DNA from: a virus
Direction: 5' to 3' (one strand)
IMG/VR virus record: IMGVR_UViG_3300046028_008381
Span: 1-23,417 of that record
Length of the DNA stretch: 23,417 nt
Part shown: in pieces, positions 6,773 to 16,065 of the stretch
How the letters are laid out: every line of letters begins with the position of its first letter
How positions within the stretch are numbered: the first letter of the stretch is position 1
Notes under the pieces: model-generated
Database searches by the model: none
Seen by the model: the letters and a program-made list of their open reading frames with translations, nothing else
Told to the model about the DNA's origin: nothing
Made by a program: the position numbers and the translations under genes

Positions 6773-9700
6773 TGGCAACTCCGTGGAAGATTGATGATAC
6801 AGTGGCCGCGGGGGAAACCCCTTGGAAGGTTGATGATACGGCTGCGGCTGCTGGCCCCTGGAAAGTGGATGACGTTACTCCTGTTTCCGCTGCTAAAACG
6901 TACGATCCGAGAGAGGAAACGGACGTCAATTTCGCTGATCCGATGGGGGATCTCTCGCGGAAGGCGATTGCCGATCCGCAGATTACCCCGAAGGAGATTG
7001 GGACTCAGTTTGCAGTCGGGGCGCAACAGACGCTGCTGAACATGCCAGAGACCTTTATTCGTGAGAGGGTGCTGGATGAAGATAGTCGTAATACTTCCGA
7101 GAATCAGGCACGGCTGGCCCAGCTGAAAGGGGAGCGCTCGATTGCGGCTGGGATTATTAAGGAAGCGCAGAAGGAGGATTCTCCGGCTGCGAAGCTGGTC
7201 GGGCAGGCGGTTCAGTCCGTTCCGGGAAGTTTGCCAGCGCTTGCCGCTGCCCCCTTTCTCCCAGTAGCTGGGGCGATTGGTGTAGGTGTAGGGACGAACA
7301 TGGCTCTGGAGACAGCAGGGGATTATGTTCATAGACGGGATAACTTTAACCAGACTCCGGATGAAGCGGAATTGCCGGCGCTTGCCCACGGGGCGGTGGC
7401 GTCCGCGCTGGAACTGACAACCCTCGGCCCTGTGATGAAATATATCAAGGGGGTTGGAGCCGGTGGCTTGAAGACGCTGGGGAAGGTTGGAGTGGGGGAG
7501 TTTGCGCAGGAAGCCGCGACAAGCCTGTATGACGATACGGTGACGAATTATCAAGGACTTACAAATCTGACAGCTGGGCAGATCGCGGTTAATGCTGGGG
7601 AGGCCGGGGTTGTAGGCATGATGATGGTGCCGATGTTGGCGCCTGGGGTTAAGGCAATCCAGCTGGCGAAGGGCAAGGCGGCGGAGGCAGCTTTTGAGGA
7701 GAGCGCGGCAGGGCGGGAACTGGCTGTGATTGAACAACGGCTGCAAGCGGAATTGCAAGGACTGCCGCCGGAGTTGGTAGAGGGGGAAACTCCGATTCCT
7801 GTGATTACGACTCCGTTGAGTCCGCAGGAACAAGTGCTGGCCACGCTGCAGTCGGAACAGTTGAGAAACGGGCTGGATGCCGCGCCAACGCCGGAGGGAC
7901 TTGCCTACGGTGAACGCGTCCGTATGGCGCTGGAACGGAATGGCCTCGGACAGGGAGCGCCGGAACTTGTAAGTGAAGCGGCGGATGAAGGTGGTATGAC
8001 TCCGGAGGTTCTGGAGAGACGGAAGCGGACTGCGGAGGTTAATGCCCTCCCGTTCGATCTTCGGCCGATTACAGGCTCCACGGATGGAGCGGTTCTCGGC
8101 CTAAATCTGCAACAGGTTGGGGAGTTGCCAGCTAGTGCAGTTGTAATGATTGGGGAGAATCAAGAGCTTTTCCCGAAGGAAGTGTATGTGCCGATGCTGG
8201 ACTCGATTGCCGCGTGGGTACAGAAGTATATGCCGAATGCCAGAGTTATACTGAATCTGGAACAGCTGGGAGAGGGGAAATTTGGCGCTCATGTGCCGGT
8301 GCTGAATGAGGCGACGGGGGAATGGACTCATGTGATTACGCCTCGGGAGATGCCCTCGTTTAAGTATCAGGGTGGGGATGTTCAGACGCGGATGGCGGTG
8401 GTTACGGCCTTGACTCACGAGTTTGGCCATGCGCTGAAGGTGCAGAACTTCTATTCTGGGATGCTGGAAAAGGGGATGGATGGAAAGGGGCTGAATGCCC
8501 TGAAAGGGTTGATTCAACAAGGGAATGTGCCGGTGGCGCTGCTTGATAGCATGGCTCAGATTGCTCCGGAAGAGGCAGGGCTGTTGCGGGAGTGGCAGGA
8601 GATTCGCGGGAAGGTGCTGTCAGGGGAACTGACGGCGAGGGAATTTGTGGAAAGCTGGGTAGGGACAAGGAAGCTTGGGGATAGTGTTAATCCGTTGCGG
8701 AGTGCCAAGAACAAGTCCTTGTATAGCTGGGCCGAGCGTATGCTGGCGCGGAAGGAGAAAACGCTGGATAACTCGACCGCGTTGGAGCTGATGGAAGCCG
8801 CCTATCACGATCCGCTGTCGAACGTTCCCTATGATCCTACTACGGATCTGAACTTCGACGAGTATATGGCGGAGCAGTTTAGTAGGGCGGCTTGGCAGGC
8901 GGGGGATCTGCAAGGAAGTGCCTTGGGTAAGTTCTTCTCGAGGACGATGGAGCAGCTTCGGGATCTGTTCCGTATGCTGAAGACGAGCAAGGGTGTGGAC
9001 GGGGAGAGGATTATTGCTCCAGGGACTACGTTCCAGGCTTGGCTGGAAGGGCAGACGCGAAGGGCTGCAGCCATGGAAAAGGGGGATGGGAAGTTTGTTC
9101 TCTCGAAGAAGGTTAAGGCGGCGCAGAAGAAACTGCTGGCGGAGAAGGGCCTGACGCCGACTGGGAAGAAGAGCAAGGCTAAACCGAAGGCGAAACCTCC
9201 GGAGCAAGTACCTGTGCCGGAGTATATCAATGCTGTGGAGGTGGATGAAAAGTCAATCCTTGAGGATATGGCCTACGGGCTGGAAAGCACGGGGAACATC
9301 ACGGCTGCGCAGTTGGAGCGGTATCTGGACAAGATCCAACGCGGGGAACTTACGGCTGTGCGCACGAGCCTCCAGCGTATCCTTGGCGAGGATGTGAACT
9401 GGGATCGTGAATACACCTCGAAGGTGCTGGATAAGCTCCCGAATAAGGACAAGATTAAGGCGGAGACCCTTCGCGCCTATATCAAGATGGGCGATGTAAA
9501 GGCGCAGGAACGGGCTATGTGGGAGGAATTCCTGAAGTGGCATCCGAACGGGTTTAGCCTTCAGCAGGCGAAATGGGCGTTGGAGCAGGAAATGATGCCG
9601 CTGGAGCCGAGGTTCTACACAGATGTGTATGCGTTCGATGTAGACTATGGGGCGAATCGAGTGGGATTCTCTCCGCTAAGCTCAACGGCGAGTGCAATCG

Positions 9701-12700
9701 TCTGGGAGGCCCCGATTCAGGTTGAAGGGTGGAACCACTTTCGAAACACGAACTATGTCGCGCACTCGCGGCGGGTCGATCAAGGGGATGAACGGTTTGT
9801 GCTGGAAATACAAAGCGACCTGATGCAGAGACGGGATACGCCACAGGGGATGGAGAATGAAACCCTGTGGGATACGGTCTCGGATACTACGGCAGCGTTT
9901 AATCACGTGGATGGGTTGCTGGAAGAGGTTCGGGATTTCCAAGAGACAGGGGATTTCCCGATCGGGCTGGATGGAGATTATCTGTCAACAGCTAGGTACT
10001 ATCAGGATCAAGTGGAAATACAACACGCTCTGAACGTGAAGGATATAGGGCTATTGGAGAATCTCCTGGATGCGATACAGGCCTACCGGAAATTCCAGAT
10101 GAATGAGGCAGTTGACCTGGCGAAACAGGATCGGGAAAATGTCTGGTGGGATACGAAAAAGCTGCAGAAGATGAAGAACGACTGGTGGCAAAGGATAATT
10201 CGGGAGGAAGTGGCGCAGGCGAATAAGGACGGGAGAGGGAGGCTGCACTTCCCAACCGCGGATACTCTGGCCAAGGTGGAAGCCTGGACATATGATGTAG
10301 ACGAGGGCTTTGGCCCGAATCAGGGGATTTATGATCGCTACAAGCGGGATATTGCCAAGTTCCTGAAGCGGGAGTACGGGGCCGTGCTGGTGGAGGAGCA
10401 CGGAAATGAGTGGCTGGCGTTTGATCCCTCCCACTATGGGGAATCTGTGATTGCGTTTGACAGGGAGAATCCGTATGGTTCACGGAGTCCGGAGGTAGTA
10501 CTTGCCGAGTTTGCGGGATTGTCGCAGGAAGAATTCCGGAATCCTACGCGGGTTGCGGAGGCGGCCGGCTTTTGGGGGCGTCTCGGGTTTGAAAGCCCAT
10601 ACTTCAAGCGCTGGGGCGGAAACACCCAGGTGCGGGGGGCGGACGGAAATCCTCTAGTTGTGTATCGCGGGGCAGGTGGAAAGGTTACGCTGCTGGATAA
10701 GGTCAAGGCGTTTTGGTTCTCGGATAATCAGGCGAATGCGCAATGGTATGCGGAACAGGCGCAGAAGCGGAAGTACGAGGAAAAGGTTGTTCCTGCACAG
10801 GCAGTGGTACAAGGACACTATTTGAATATGGTGAATCCGCTGGTTGTAGATATGGAAAGTCAGAAGTATGATGCCTCGATCCATGGGAAACTGGTGGAGC
10901 AGGCCCTAGCGGGTGGGTATGACGGGGTGGTGCTGAAGAATACCTTCGACCCGTTGGGGGGGACTTTATACGCCGTCTTCAACCCGGAGCAGGCAGTCGT
11001 GAGCTCGAACCTGGAAAAGCTGGACGAGACTGATGTGATGCACTGGGATCAGGAAAGCCAGGGGCAGCAGGGGGCGCGCGCGGTAAGTAAGCTCCTGCAG
11101 AAGTTCTGGGGGAAGGAGAAGCTGACAGCGGGGAACGTCTATGCGAAGATGGTCGACTCGCTTATGCAGTTGCAGCAAGTGGCGGCAGGGCAATCGGAGG
11201 ACTATAATCTCCAGACGTTCATGAAGAAGCTAGGGAAGGGGATGCAGCTGAAGAATAATCTGCTCAAACCGGCGGAGGATCTAGTGCAGAAACTCTCGTC
11301 GATTGTCGGGCAGAGCGCGGAGAGGGTTGGAAAGCTGCATGGGATCCTGAAGGCCGAATGGAAGAGCGGGCAGCTGCAGACAAGTCTCAAGGGGTATGAT
11401 CACCAAGGTCAGGAAGTCTGGAGTGAGGAAATGGGGATGGGCCTGGAACAGCAGGCTCAGGTGGAACGTTGGGAGGTGCAGGATACGTTGGCCCTGCGCG
11501 AGTGGATGAAGAAGCAAGGGGTTGATGTGACTACGGAGGAAGGGGGGCATATTCTGGACTTGTATCTGGAGAATCGGAATCTGTTCCTGTACCACTTCAA
11601 CGAGCTCGGCAAGTGGCTGAAGCGCCAAGCGGCGCAGGCGTATGTGAACGCGCCGGAGCTGCAGAAGCGGGAGCTTGGGAAGATTAATGAACTGGTGACG
11701 GGACTCTTGCTCTCGCCGTTTGTCCCTCAAGGGAATTTTGGGCGGTATGTACTGGTGGTGAAGCAGGATCAAGGGCCGGTAGCCTTTGGTCAGAGAAGGA
11801 TGAAGGTCGTCTTTCGGAAGCACTATGAGAGAAAGGCGGATTTCGATGTGGCTTACCGCGCGGCGCTGAAAGCCAACGCGACAAACCTCGGGGTGCAGGT
11901 GTCGAGCCAGGTGCTGGAAGAACAGACGGGGATTCCGATGCAGTTGCCGAATGATCTACTCGAGCGGCTGGGCCATACAGGAGAATTTACAGATGAAGGG
12001 CTAGAGACGCTGGCGAATGTAATGTCGGTTTCGAAGTACTCGAGAATAGCGGAAAAGTATGAGAAGATCACGGCGCAGCTGCCGGGTGGGGAGGAAAATT
12101 ATACAAGAGTGCTGGCGGATTTCGCGGGAAGAAATGCGAATTACATCTGGAAGATGCAGTACCGGTATGAGCTGCAGCAGAGTATCTCGGCGAGCAAGCA
12201 TCTTGTACGGAGACTGGAAAAGGGTGGGATGATGGAGGCGGAGGCTCAGGCGGCTACTGTGGATCGGGCGAGAAGGAATATCGCTATGATGCAGAGTTCC
12301 TTGGGGTATCTGATGAATCCCCCGGCGGAGTTGCAGGGGATGAGAAGTTTCATCACGCTGGTATATTTGGCCTACAATGTCAAGACGGCGCTGATGAATG
12401 TCTCGACCACTATTAATACTTGGGCGGCAGTTACCTCGGAGTATGGGGAAGTGCAGGGGAATGTGGAATTCGCCAAGAGTTTGAAGCAGACGGGGGAATT
12501 GCTCTTATATCGGAGTCGGAGGGAAGCGGCCCTGGCGAAGGGGGAGGCGCAACCGACGCTGGACGATGCGATGATGAGTGAGCTGACGGCAGTGCTAGAC
12601 CAAGCTACGCAGGACGGCGTGATTGATCAGAGCTACGCGTATTATCTGGCGGCGCAAGCGGATAGCGGGGCGCTGCTCTCGGCGACGAAAGGGAAGATGA

Positions 12701-14001
12701 GCCAGGTCGGGCATGCGATTTCGGAGCTGGGGATGATGCCTTTCCAGGCGACGGAGAAGCTGAACCGGATCCACTCGCTGATTACCTTTTATAAGCTGGA
12801 ACGGAAGGCTGGAGGGAATACGCGGGAGGCCTATGGGCGGGCGGTGCAGAAGACGAATCTGCTGCAGAACGCGTATGATCAGGCGAACCGGCCAGAGCTC
12901 TTCCGTGGGAAGAAGGCGGCCCTGACGATGTTCATGAGCTATGTTCAGTTCATGGGCTGGATCAGTACGGGCGGGTATGAGCGGGCGGCAAGGGCTCAGG
13001 CGGCAACGCTTGGTCGGAGTATGGCTCCGGCTTATCGGGGCACGACTGCGAAGATCTGGCTGATGTTCCTTTTGCTGGGCGGGTTGATGGGCGTGCCGTT
13101 CGCGAGGAACATGATGGATATTGTCCAGTGGCTGTGGAGAAAGCTCGGGTTCGGGAATGCTGAGGCGGAACTGCGGGCCTTCATGGATGATCTGGGGATG
13201 GATGAAAACTGGGCGCTGCACCGTTTAATGCACAAACTCGGCTGGAGTGCAGATGTTGGAATGCATGGCTTGCTCCATAATGTCGGAGGGTTTAGTACCT
13301 CCGGCTCCTTCGGGCTTGGTCGGATGCTGCCTGGGACAGACCTACTCGTAAAAGAACGGGAGATGAACGCGCTGGAAACCATAGGAAGCTTGGTCACGGC
13401 GAGTAGCGGCCCAGCTGGTAACTTTTACAAGAGCGTGCTGGATGCGATCGGAACCGTGGGGGGTGATCCGCTGTCCGGAAGAGCCTGGGTGGAGGGGGCG
13501 AAGAAGATGCCTGGGGCGATCGGGAACGTGAGCAAGGCGGTGGATATGGAACTTCGCCAGAGGTTGAAGCCAACCTATGGGGTCACCTCGAAGGATGGCC
13601 GAAGGATGACCTGGGACGAGGGTCAGGGTAAGTTCCGGGATATCACGACTGCGGAGATCCTTGGCCAGGCGCTGGGCTTTGCCCCCACGATACTGGTGGA
13701 GAATCGGGCGAGGAACTTCGCGGTGCAGAGTGAGGTTTACTACTGGCAGGGGAGAAGGAGCGATCTGATGGATCGGTACTGGCAGGCGGTGCGGAGCGGG
13801 GATGAAAAGTTGCGCACGGAGGTGGTTAAGGCGCAGGATGAGTTCTCGAAGAACGTGCCGGATAGGAAGCTGCGGATTACCCAGAAAGACCGGAATGAAA
13901 GTATCCGGACGCATAAGAAGCAGGTGGCGGCTGGGGAGAAGTTCGGAACTACCCAGAAGAAGTATCGAGGAGTTGCCGAAGGGGTGGCGGAAAGTTACTG
14001 A
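6772..14001 (+). CDS. Giant polyvalent ejection-type protein: metallopeptidase, EIQSD, ART-like and PLxRFG-like regions
   Basis: This 2409-residue protein starts at the ATG in TAATG (6772) with GGAAGG seven bases upstream; an in-frame TTG at 6757 is less likely. Residues 3-34 hold three PWK(I/V)DD repeats. A hydrophobic stretch lies near 155-180. HEFGH at 549-553, with NFDEYMAEQ about 145 residues later, fits a zinc metallopeptidase. EIQSD at 1012-1016 is the core of a domain common in polyvalent phage proteins. About residues 1290-1410 (LVVYRGAG, FWFSD, YDGVVLKN, FNPEQ) look like an ADP-ribosyltransferase domain, with Arg where His is usual. About 1985-2180, with a membrane segment near 2094-2112, resemble the PLxRFG region. 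P1 DarB and T7 gp16 suggest injection with the DNA, where such a protein could protect the genome or act on the host. Confidence 0.8.
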   Translation: MATPWKIDDTVAAGETPWKVDDTAAAAGPWKVDDVTPVSAAKTYDPREETDVNFADPMGDLSRKAIADPQITPKEIGTQFAVGAQQTLLNMPETFIRERVLDEDSRNTSENQARLAQLKGERSIAAGIIKEAQKEDSPAAKLVGQAVQSVPGSLPALAAAPFLPVAGAIGVGVGTNMALETAGDYVHRRDNFNQTPDEAELPALAHGAVASALELTTLGPVMKYIKGVGAGGLKTLGKVGVGEFAQEAATSLYDDTVTNYQGLTNLTAGQIAVNAGEAGVVGMMMVPMLAPGVKAIQLAKGKAAEAAFEESAAGRELAVIEQRLQAELQGLPPELVEGETPIPVITTPLSPQEQVLATLQSEQLRNGLDAAPTPEGLAYGERVRMALERNGLGQGAPELVSEAADEGGMTPEVLERRKRTAEVNALPFDLRPITGSTDGAVLGLNLQQVGELPASAVVMIGENQELFPKEVYVPMLDSIAAWVQKYMPNARVILNLEQLGEGKFGAHVPVLNEATGEWTHVITPREMPSFKYQGGDVQTRMAVVTALTHEFGHALKVQNFYSGMLEKGMDGKGLNALKGLIQQGNVPVALLDSMAQIAPEEAGLLREWQEIRGKVLSGELTAREFVESWVGTRKLGDSVNPLRSAKNKSLYSWAERMLARKEKTLDNSTALELMEAAYHDPLSNVPYDPTTDLNFDEYMAEQFSRAAWQAGDLQGSALGKFFSRTMEQLRDLFRMLKTSKGVDGERIIAPGTTFQAWLEGQTRRAAAMEKGDGKFVLSKKVKAAQKKLLAEKGLTPTGKKSKAKPKAKPPEQVPVPEYINAVEVDEKSILEDMAYGLESTGNITAAQLERYLDKIQRGELTAVRTSLQRILGEDVNWDREYTSKVLDKLPNKDKIKAETLRAYIKMGDVKAQERAMWEEFLKWHPNGFSLQQAKWALEQEMMPLEPRFYTDVYAFDVDYGANRVGFSPLSSTASAIVWEAPIQVEGWNHFRNTNYVAHSRRVDQGDERFVLEIQSDLMQRRDTPQGMENETLWDTVSDTTAAFNHVDGLLEEVRDFQETGDFPIGLDGDYLSTARYYQDQVEIQHALNVKDIGLLENLLDAIQAYRKFQMNEAVDLAKQDRENVWWDTKKLQKMKNDWWQRIIREEVAQANKDGRGRLHFPTADTLAKVEAWTYDVDEGFGPNQGIYDRYKRDIAKFLKREYGAVLVEEHGNEWLAFDPSHYGESVIAFDRENPYGSRSPEVVLAEFAGLSQEEFRNPTRVAEAAGFWGRLGFESPYFKRWGGNTQVRGADGNPLVVYRGAGGKVTLLDKVKAFWFSDNQANAQWYAEQAQKRKYEEKVVPAQAVVQGHYLNMVNPLVVDMESQKYDASIHGKLVEQALAGGYDGVVLKNTFDPLGGTLYAVFNPEQAVVSSNLEKLDETDVMHWDQESQGQQGARAVSKLLQKFWGKEKLTAGNVYAKMVDSLMQLQQVAAGQSEDYNLQTFMKKLGKGMQLKNNLLKPAEDLVQKLSSIVGQSAERVGKLHGILKAEWKSGQLQTSLKGYDHQGQEVWSEEMGMGLEQQAQVERWEVQDTLALREWMKKQGVDVTTEEGGHILDLYLENRNLFLYHFNELGKWLKRQAAQAYVNAPELQKRELGKINELVTGLLLSPFVPQGNFGRYVLVVKQDQGPVAFGQRRMKVVFRKHYERKADFDVAYRAALKANATNLGVQVSSQVLEEQTGIPMQLPNDLLERLGHTGEFTDEGLETLANVMSVSKYSRIAEKYEKITAQLPGGEENYTRVLADFAGRNANYIWKMQYRYELQQSISASKHLVRRLEKGGMMEAEAQAATVDRARRNIAMMQSSLGYLMNPPAELQGMRSFITLVYLAYNVKTALMNVSTTINTWAAVTSEYGEVQGNVEFAKSLKQTGELLLYRSRREAALAKGEAQPTLDDAMMSELTAVLDQATQDGVIDQSYAYYLAAQADSGALLSATKGKMSQVGHAISELGMMPFQATEKLNRIHSLITFYKLERKAGGNTREAYGRAVQKTNLLQNAYDQANRPELFRGKKAALTMFMSYVQFMGWISTGGYERAARAQAATLGRSMAPAYRGTTAKIWLMFLLLGGLMGVPFARNMMDIVQWLWRKLGFGNAEAELRAFMDDLGMDENWALHRLMHKLGWSADVGMHGLLHNVGGFSTSGSFGLGRMLPGTDLLVKEREMNALETIGSLVTASSGPAGNFYKSVLDAIGTVGGDPLSGRAWVEGAKKMPGAIGNVSKAVDMELRQRLKPTYGVTSKDGRRMTWDEGQGKFRDITTAEILGQALGFAPTILVENRARNFAVQSEVYYWQGRRSDLMDRYWQAVRSGDEKLRTEVVKAQDEFSKNVPDRKLRITQKDRNESIRTHKKQVAAGEKFGTTQKKYRGVAEGVAESY

Positions 14002-14003
14002 GC

Positions 14004-14029
14004 AAAAGGGGGAGAAATCCCCCTTATTG
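14004..14029. terminator. Stem-loop terminator between convergent gene blocks
   Basis: A perfect 7-bp stem (AAGGGGG at 14006-14012 with CCCCCTT at 14019-14025) encloses a six-base loop. Read on the minus strand it is followed by TTTT, as expected for a factor-independent terminator of the replication block; it overlaps the TAA of the helicase-like gene. Read on the plus strand it lies three bases after the stop of the giant gene but has only a poor T-tract (TTATT). It probably serves both directions and works better on the minus strand. Confidence 0.7.
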
Positions 14030-15274
14030 CTGAGTGTGTGATCCGGCGGAGACGATGTGGGTGGAGCCCTGCTGGGCGAGTCGGATGAACCCAGCCTCGG
14101 CAGCGGACTGCAAGAGCGGGGTGAACTCCTGCCAGGTTACTTGGCGGGAGAGCCGGCGGTAGAGTTCCTGCTGGGTCATCGGGCCTGATGCGGCGATTAT
14201 GTCAGCGAGATCGGAGAGGGCTTTGGTCTTGGGGTTCAGGCCGATTTTGCCAAATACCTTCGGCATGGATTCCTCGAGGGCGTTGACGAGGGAAGCGGCG
14301 AGGAGGAGGGTTTCCTGCTCAATTACCAAATGGTCGGATTTCGCAGCGGTAAGGATCATGGCAAGCTTGTGGATATGGGCCTGTTTCCTGGCGAGGTAGC
14401 CGCCGAACTGCTCGGAGTTGAGGTGCGGGTGCTTGGTCTCGTAGTGTTCCTCGTACCACTGGACTCCCCAGGTCTTGGCCTCAGTCGTAAGAGTGTATTC
14501 CCCGACGAGGGTGGAGATGCGCTCGAGATCCTGTATGAGGGCGGTGCGTTGCTCGGCGTAATCGGCGGGGGCGTGGTCGGCAGGATACGCTACCAGCTTC
14601 CGCTTTTTCTCAGCATACACGAATAGGCAGCGGGAGGTGAAGCCGCCACCTATCATGTAGTCGGGGAAGTTGCCGGAGATCCAGGCGGGGGTGGTACAGG
14701 CGATGATGTTGACCCAAGGGTTCTCGATCTGGTCATTGCCACTGGTCTTGGTAGACTTCTTGAACGCGCCTGGCTGGCCGTCCCAAAGGCTTACGAGCAC
14801 GTCAACCATCTCGCGATTGGACGGGTCAAGCAGGTTGCCGAATTCACTGGAGGATACGGTCACGCAGGACATGGGGAGGTAGGTTTCCTTCTCGGGCCAG
14901 TAGACCATCTCGTTAGCTTTGCCCATATCTTCCACTAGCTTCTGCCAGGTTACTACGTCTGGGCCGAAGTTGATCCCGGGAACCTCTTTGAGTAGGTTCA
15001 TGCCGACAGCGGCGGTGGTACTTTTACTGACGATTCCGGGCGGAGCTACGAGTATGATGTACTGGTTGCAGACCCATTGGAACTGCTTCATGTCGATCCA
15101 GACCCGCCGACGGAGGGCTCCCGCAACGGTGGAGATACCTGTCCAGAAGTAGAATGGCAAGGGGGCTTCGCCGAGGGAGGCGAAATTGACGAATGACTTA
15201 ATCCAGTCAGGGGAGTTACGCATTGTGAGTGTCCGAGTTAAAGGGGAGGATAATGGCGAGATTACTCTCCCCAT
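14024..15274 (-). CDS. DUF3987-type phage helicase/primase-like ATPase
   Basis: This 416-residue protein is read from the ATG at 15274, 17 bases after the polymerase fragment, with GGGGGAG just upstream. An ATG at 15223 would give a 399-residue form that starts where similarity to the family seems to begin (RNSPDWIKSF), but it has no ribosome site. An early segment FYFWTGISTVAGALRRRVWI is followed by ILVAPPGIVSKSTTA (APPG 77-80, Lys84), the position of the Walker A loop. Later come VTVSSSEFGNLL (140s), IACTTPAW (192-198) and GGGFTSRCLF with Arg215, a likely arginine finger. This order fits the DUF3987 helicase-like ATPases of phages and plasmids. Its place beside the polymerase supports a replicative helicase or primase-helicase role. 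The P-loop is unusual. Confidence 0.65.
   Translation of the reverse strand: MGRVISPLSSPLTRTLTMRNSPDWIKSFVNFASLGEAPLPFYFWTGISTVAGALRRRVWIDMKQFQWVCNQYIILVAPPGIVSKSTTAAVGMNLLKEVPGINFGPDVVTWQKLVEDMGKANEMVYWPEKETYLPMSCVTVSSSEFGNLLDPSNREMVDVLVSLWDGQPGAFKKSTKTSGNDQIENPWVNIIACTTPAWISGNFPDYMIGGGFTSRCLFVYAEKKRKLVAYPADHAPADYAEQRTALIQDLERISTLVGEYTLTTEAKTWGVQWYEEHYETKHPHLNSEQFGGYLARKQAHIHKLAMILTAAKSDHLVIEQETLLLAASLVNALEESMPKVFGKIGLNPKTKALSDLADIIAASGPMTQQELYRRLSRQVTWQEFTPLLQSAAEAGFIRLAQQGSTHIVSAGSHTQQ
15243..15272. promoter_or_regulatory. Stem-loop at the start of the helicase-like gene
   Basis: GGGGAG and CTCCCC form the base of an interrupted stem that continues with TAAT/ATTA around a six-base loop, with one wobble and one mismatch between them. 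On the minus strand it begins at the G of the ATG at 15274 and is followed by only three T residues, too few for a convincing terminator. It could hide the start region or separate polymerase from helicase translation. No experimental basis. Confidence 0.35.
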
Positions 15275-15291
15275 CAACTCCCCCAGGTTTC

Positions 15292-16065
15292 TTATACATC
15301 CCAGGCTTCATTCTTTACATCGCCCCAAGACTTCGTCGAGGTGGCTAGGCCAGTCGGGACGATCAGGGGGTCGGCGTAAGGGACTACAACTTCGAGTGCT
15401 TCACGGATTTGTTTCTTGCGTGTGGGCCAGAGGGGAATTGGACATTGACCGACGAGGGAGTCATGGACTTGGAGTAGGATCTGGACGTCAGGGAGGGAAG
15501 CGGTGATCCGATTATACGCGGTGTCGATAATAATTGCAACCGCACTCTGCGGAACCCACGCGAGAGCCTGGCCGAGCAGCATGTCGTCGATGCGGTCGAA
15601 GTAGGTGCGGACGAAGCCGAAGGGGTTGCGGACGGAGCGGGTGTAGCGGAGGCTGTTCTCGACTGTGGTATGCCATTCCTTGATAGCGGGGTGGAGCTCG
15701 AACCATGTGCGCTGGAAGTGTTCAGCGGCGGGGACGGAGATGGAGAGAGCGGCTGCGCAGGTCTTGGCCTTGCCGCCGTAGTTGGTAAGGTGGACGCCAG
15801 CCTTCGCCCGGGAGTAGTACGGGTCGGTCTTGCCGTCTGGGCCAGCGGCTGAGCCGAAAATAGCCTGGGCATTGACGCAGTGGACTTTCGGCCCTTTCCC
15901 AGCCGCGTGGGCTCGGAAGGCAGCTTTGAGTGGCTCATCCCCGGCTTCCCATGCTACGATCTGGGCATCGGCACCGGCAAGGTCGACGTCGAAGAGGATG
16001 TAGCCTGGATCTGGCTGGAAGAACTTCCTGACGTTCGGTAATTTGATATTACTGCCCAATGACAT
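15292..16065 (-). CDS. polA: Family A DNA polymerase, C-terminal fragment (palm and fingers)
   Basis: This 257-residue fragment starts at the ATG at 16065 with GGGAG eight bases upstream, inside the end of the HNH gene. It carries polymerase motif A (FDVDLAGADAQIVAWE, Asp28 as the likely metal ligand), motif B (RAKAGVHLTNYGG, Lys88, Tyr96) and motif C (QVHDSLVG, His201-Asp202, with Ser where Glu is common). It lacks the exonuclease and thumb regions, which are encoded by the fragment upstream of the HNH gene in the same frame. The two fragments would have to assemble in trans to make an active enzyme. By spacing, His92 lies where E. coli Pol I has Phe762. The downstream end is complete, running to WGDVKNEAWDV. 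Confidence 0.85.
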   Translation of the reverse strand: MSLGSNIKLPNVRKFFQPDPGYILFDVDLAGADAQIVAWEAGDEPLKAAFRAHAAGKGPKVHCVNAQAIFGSAAGPDGKTDPYYSRAKAGVHLTNYGGKAKTCAAALSISVPAAEHFQRTWFELHPAIKEWHTTVENSLRYTRSVRNPFGFVRTYFDRIDDMLLGQALAWVPQSAVAIIIDTAYNRITASLPDVQILLQVHDSLVGQCPIPLWPTRKKQIREALEVVVPYADPLIVPTGLATSTKSWGDVKNEAWDV

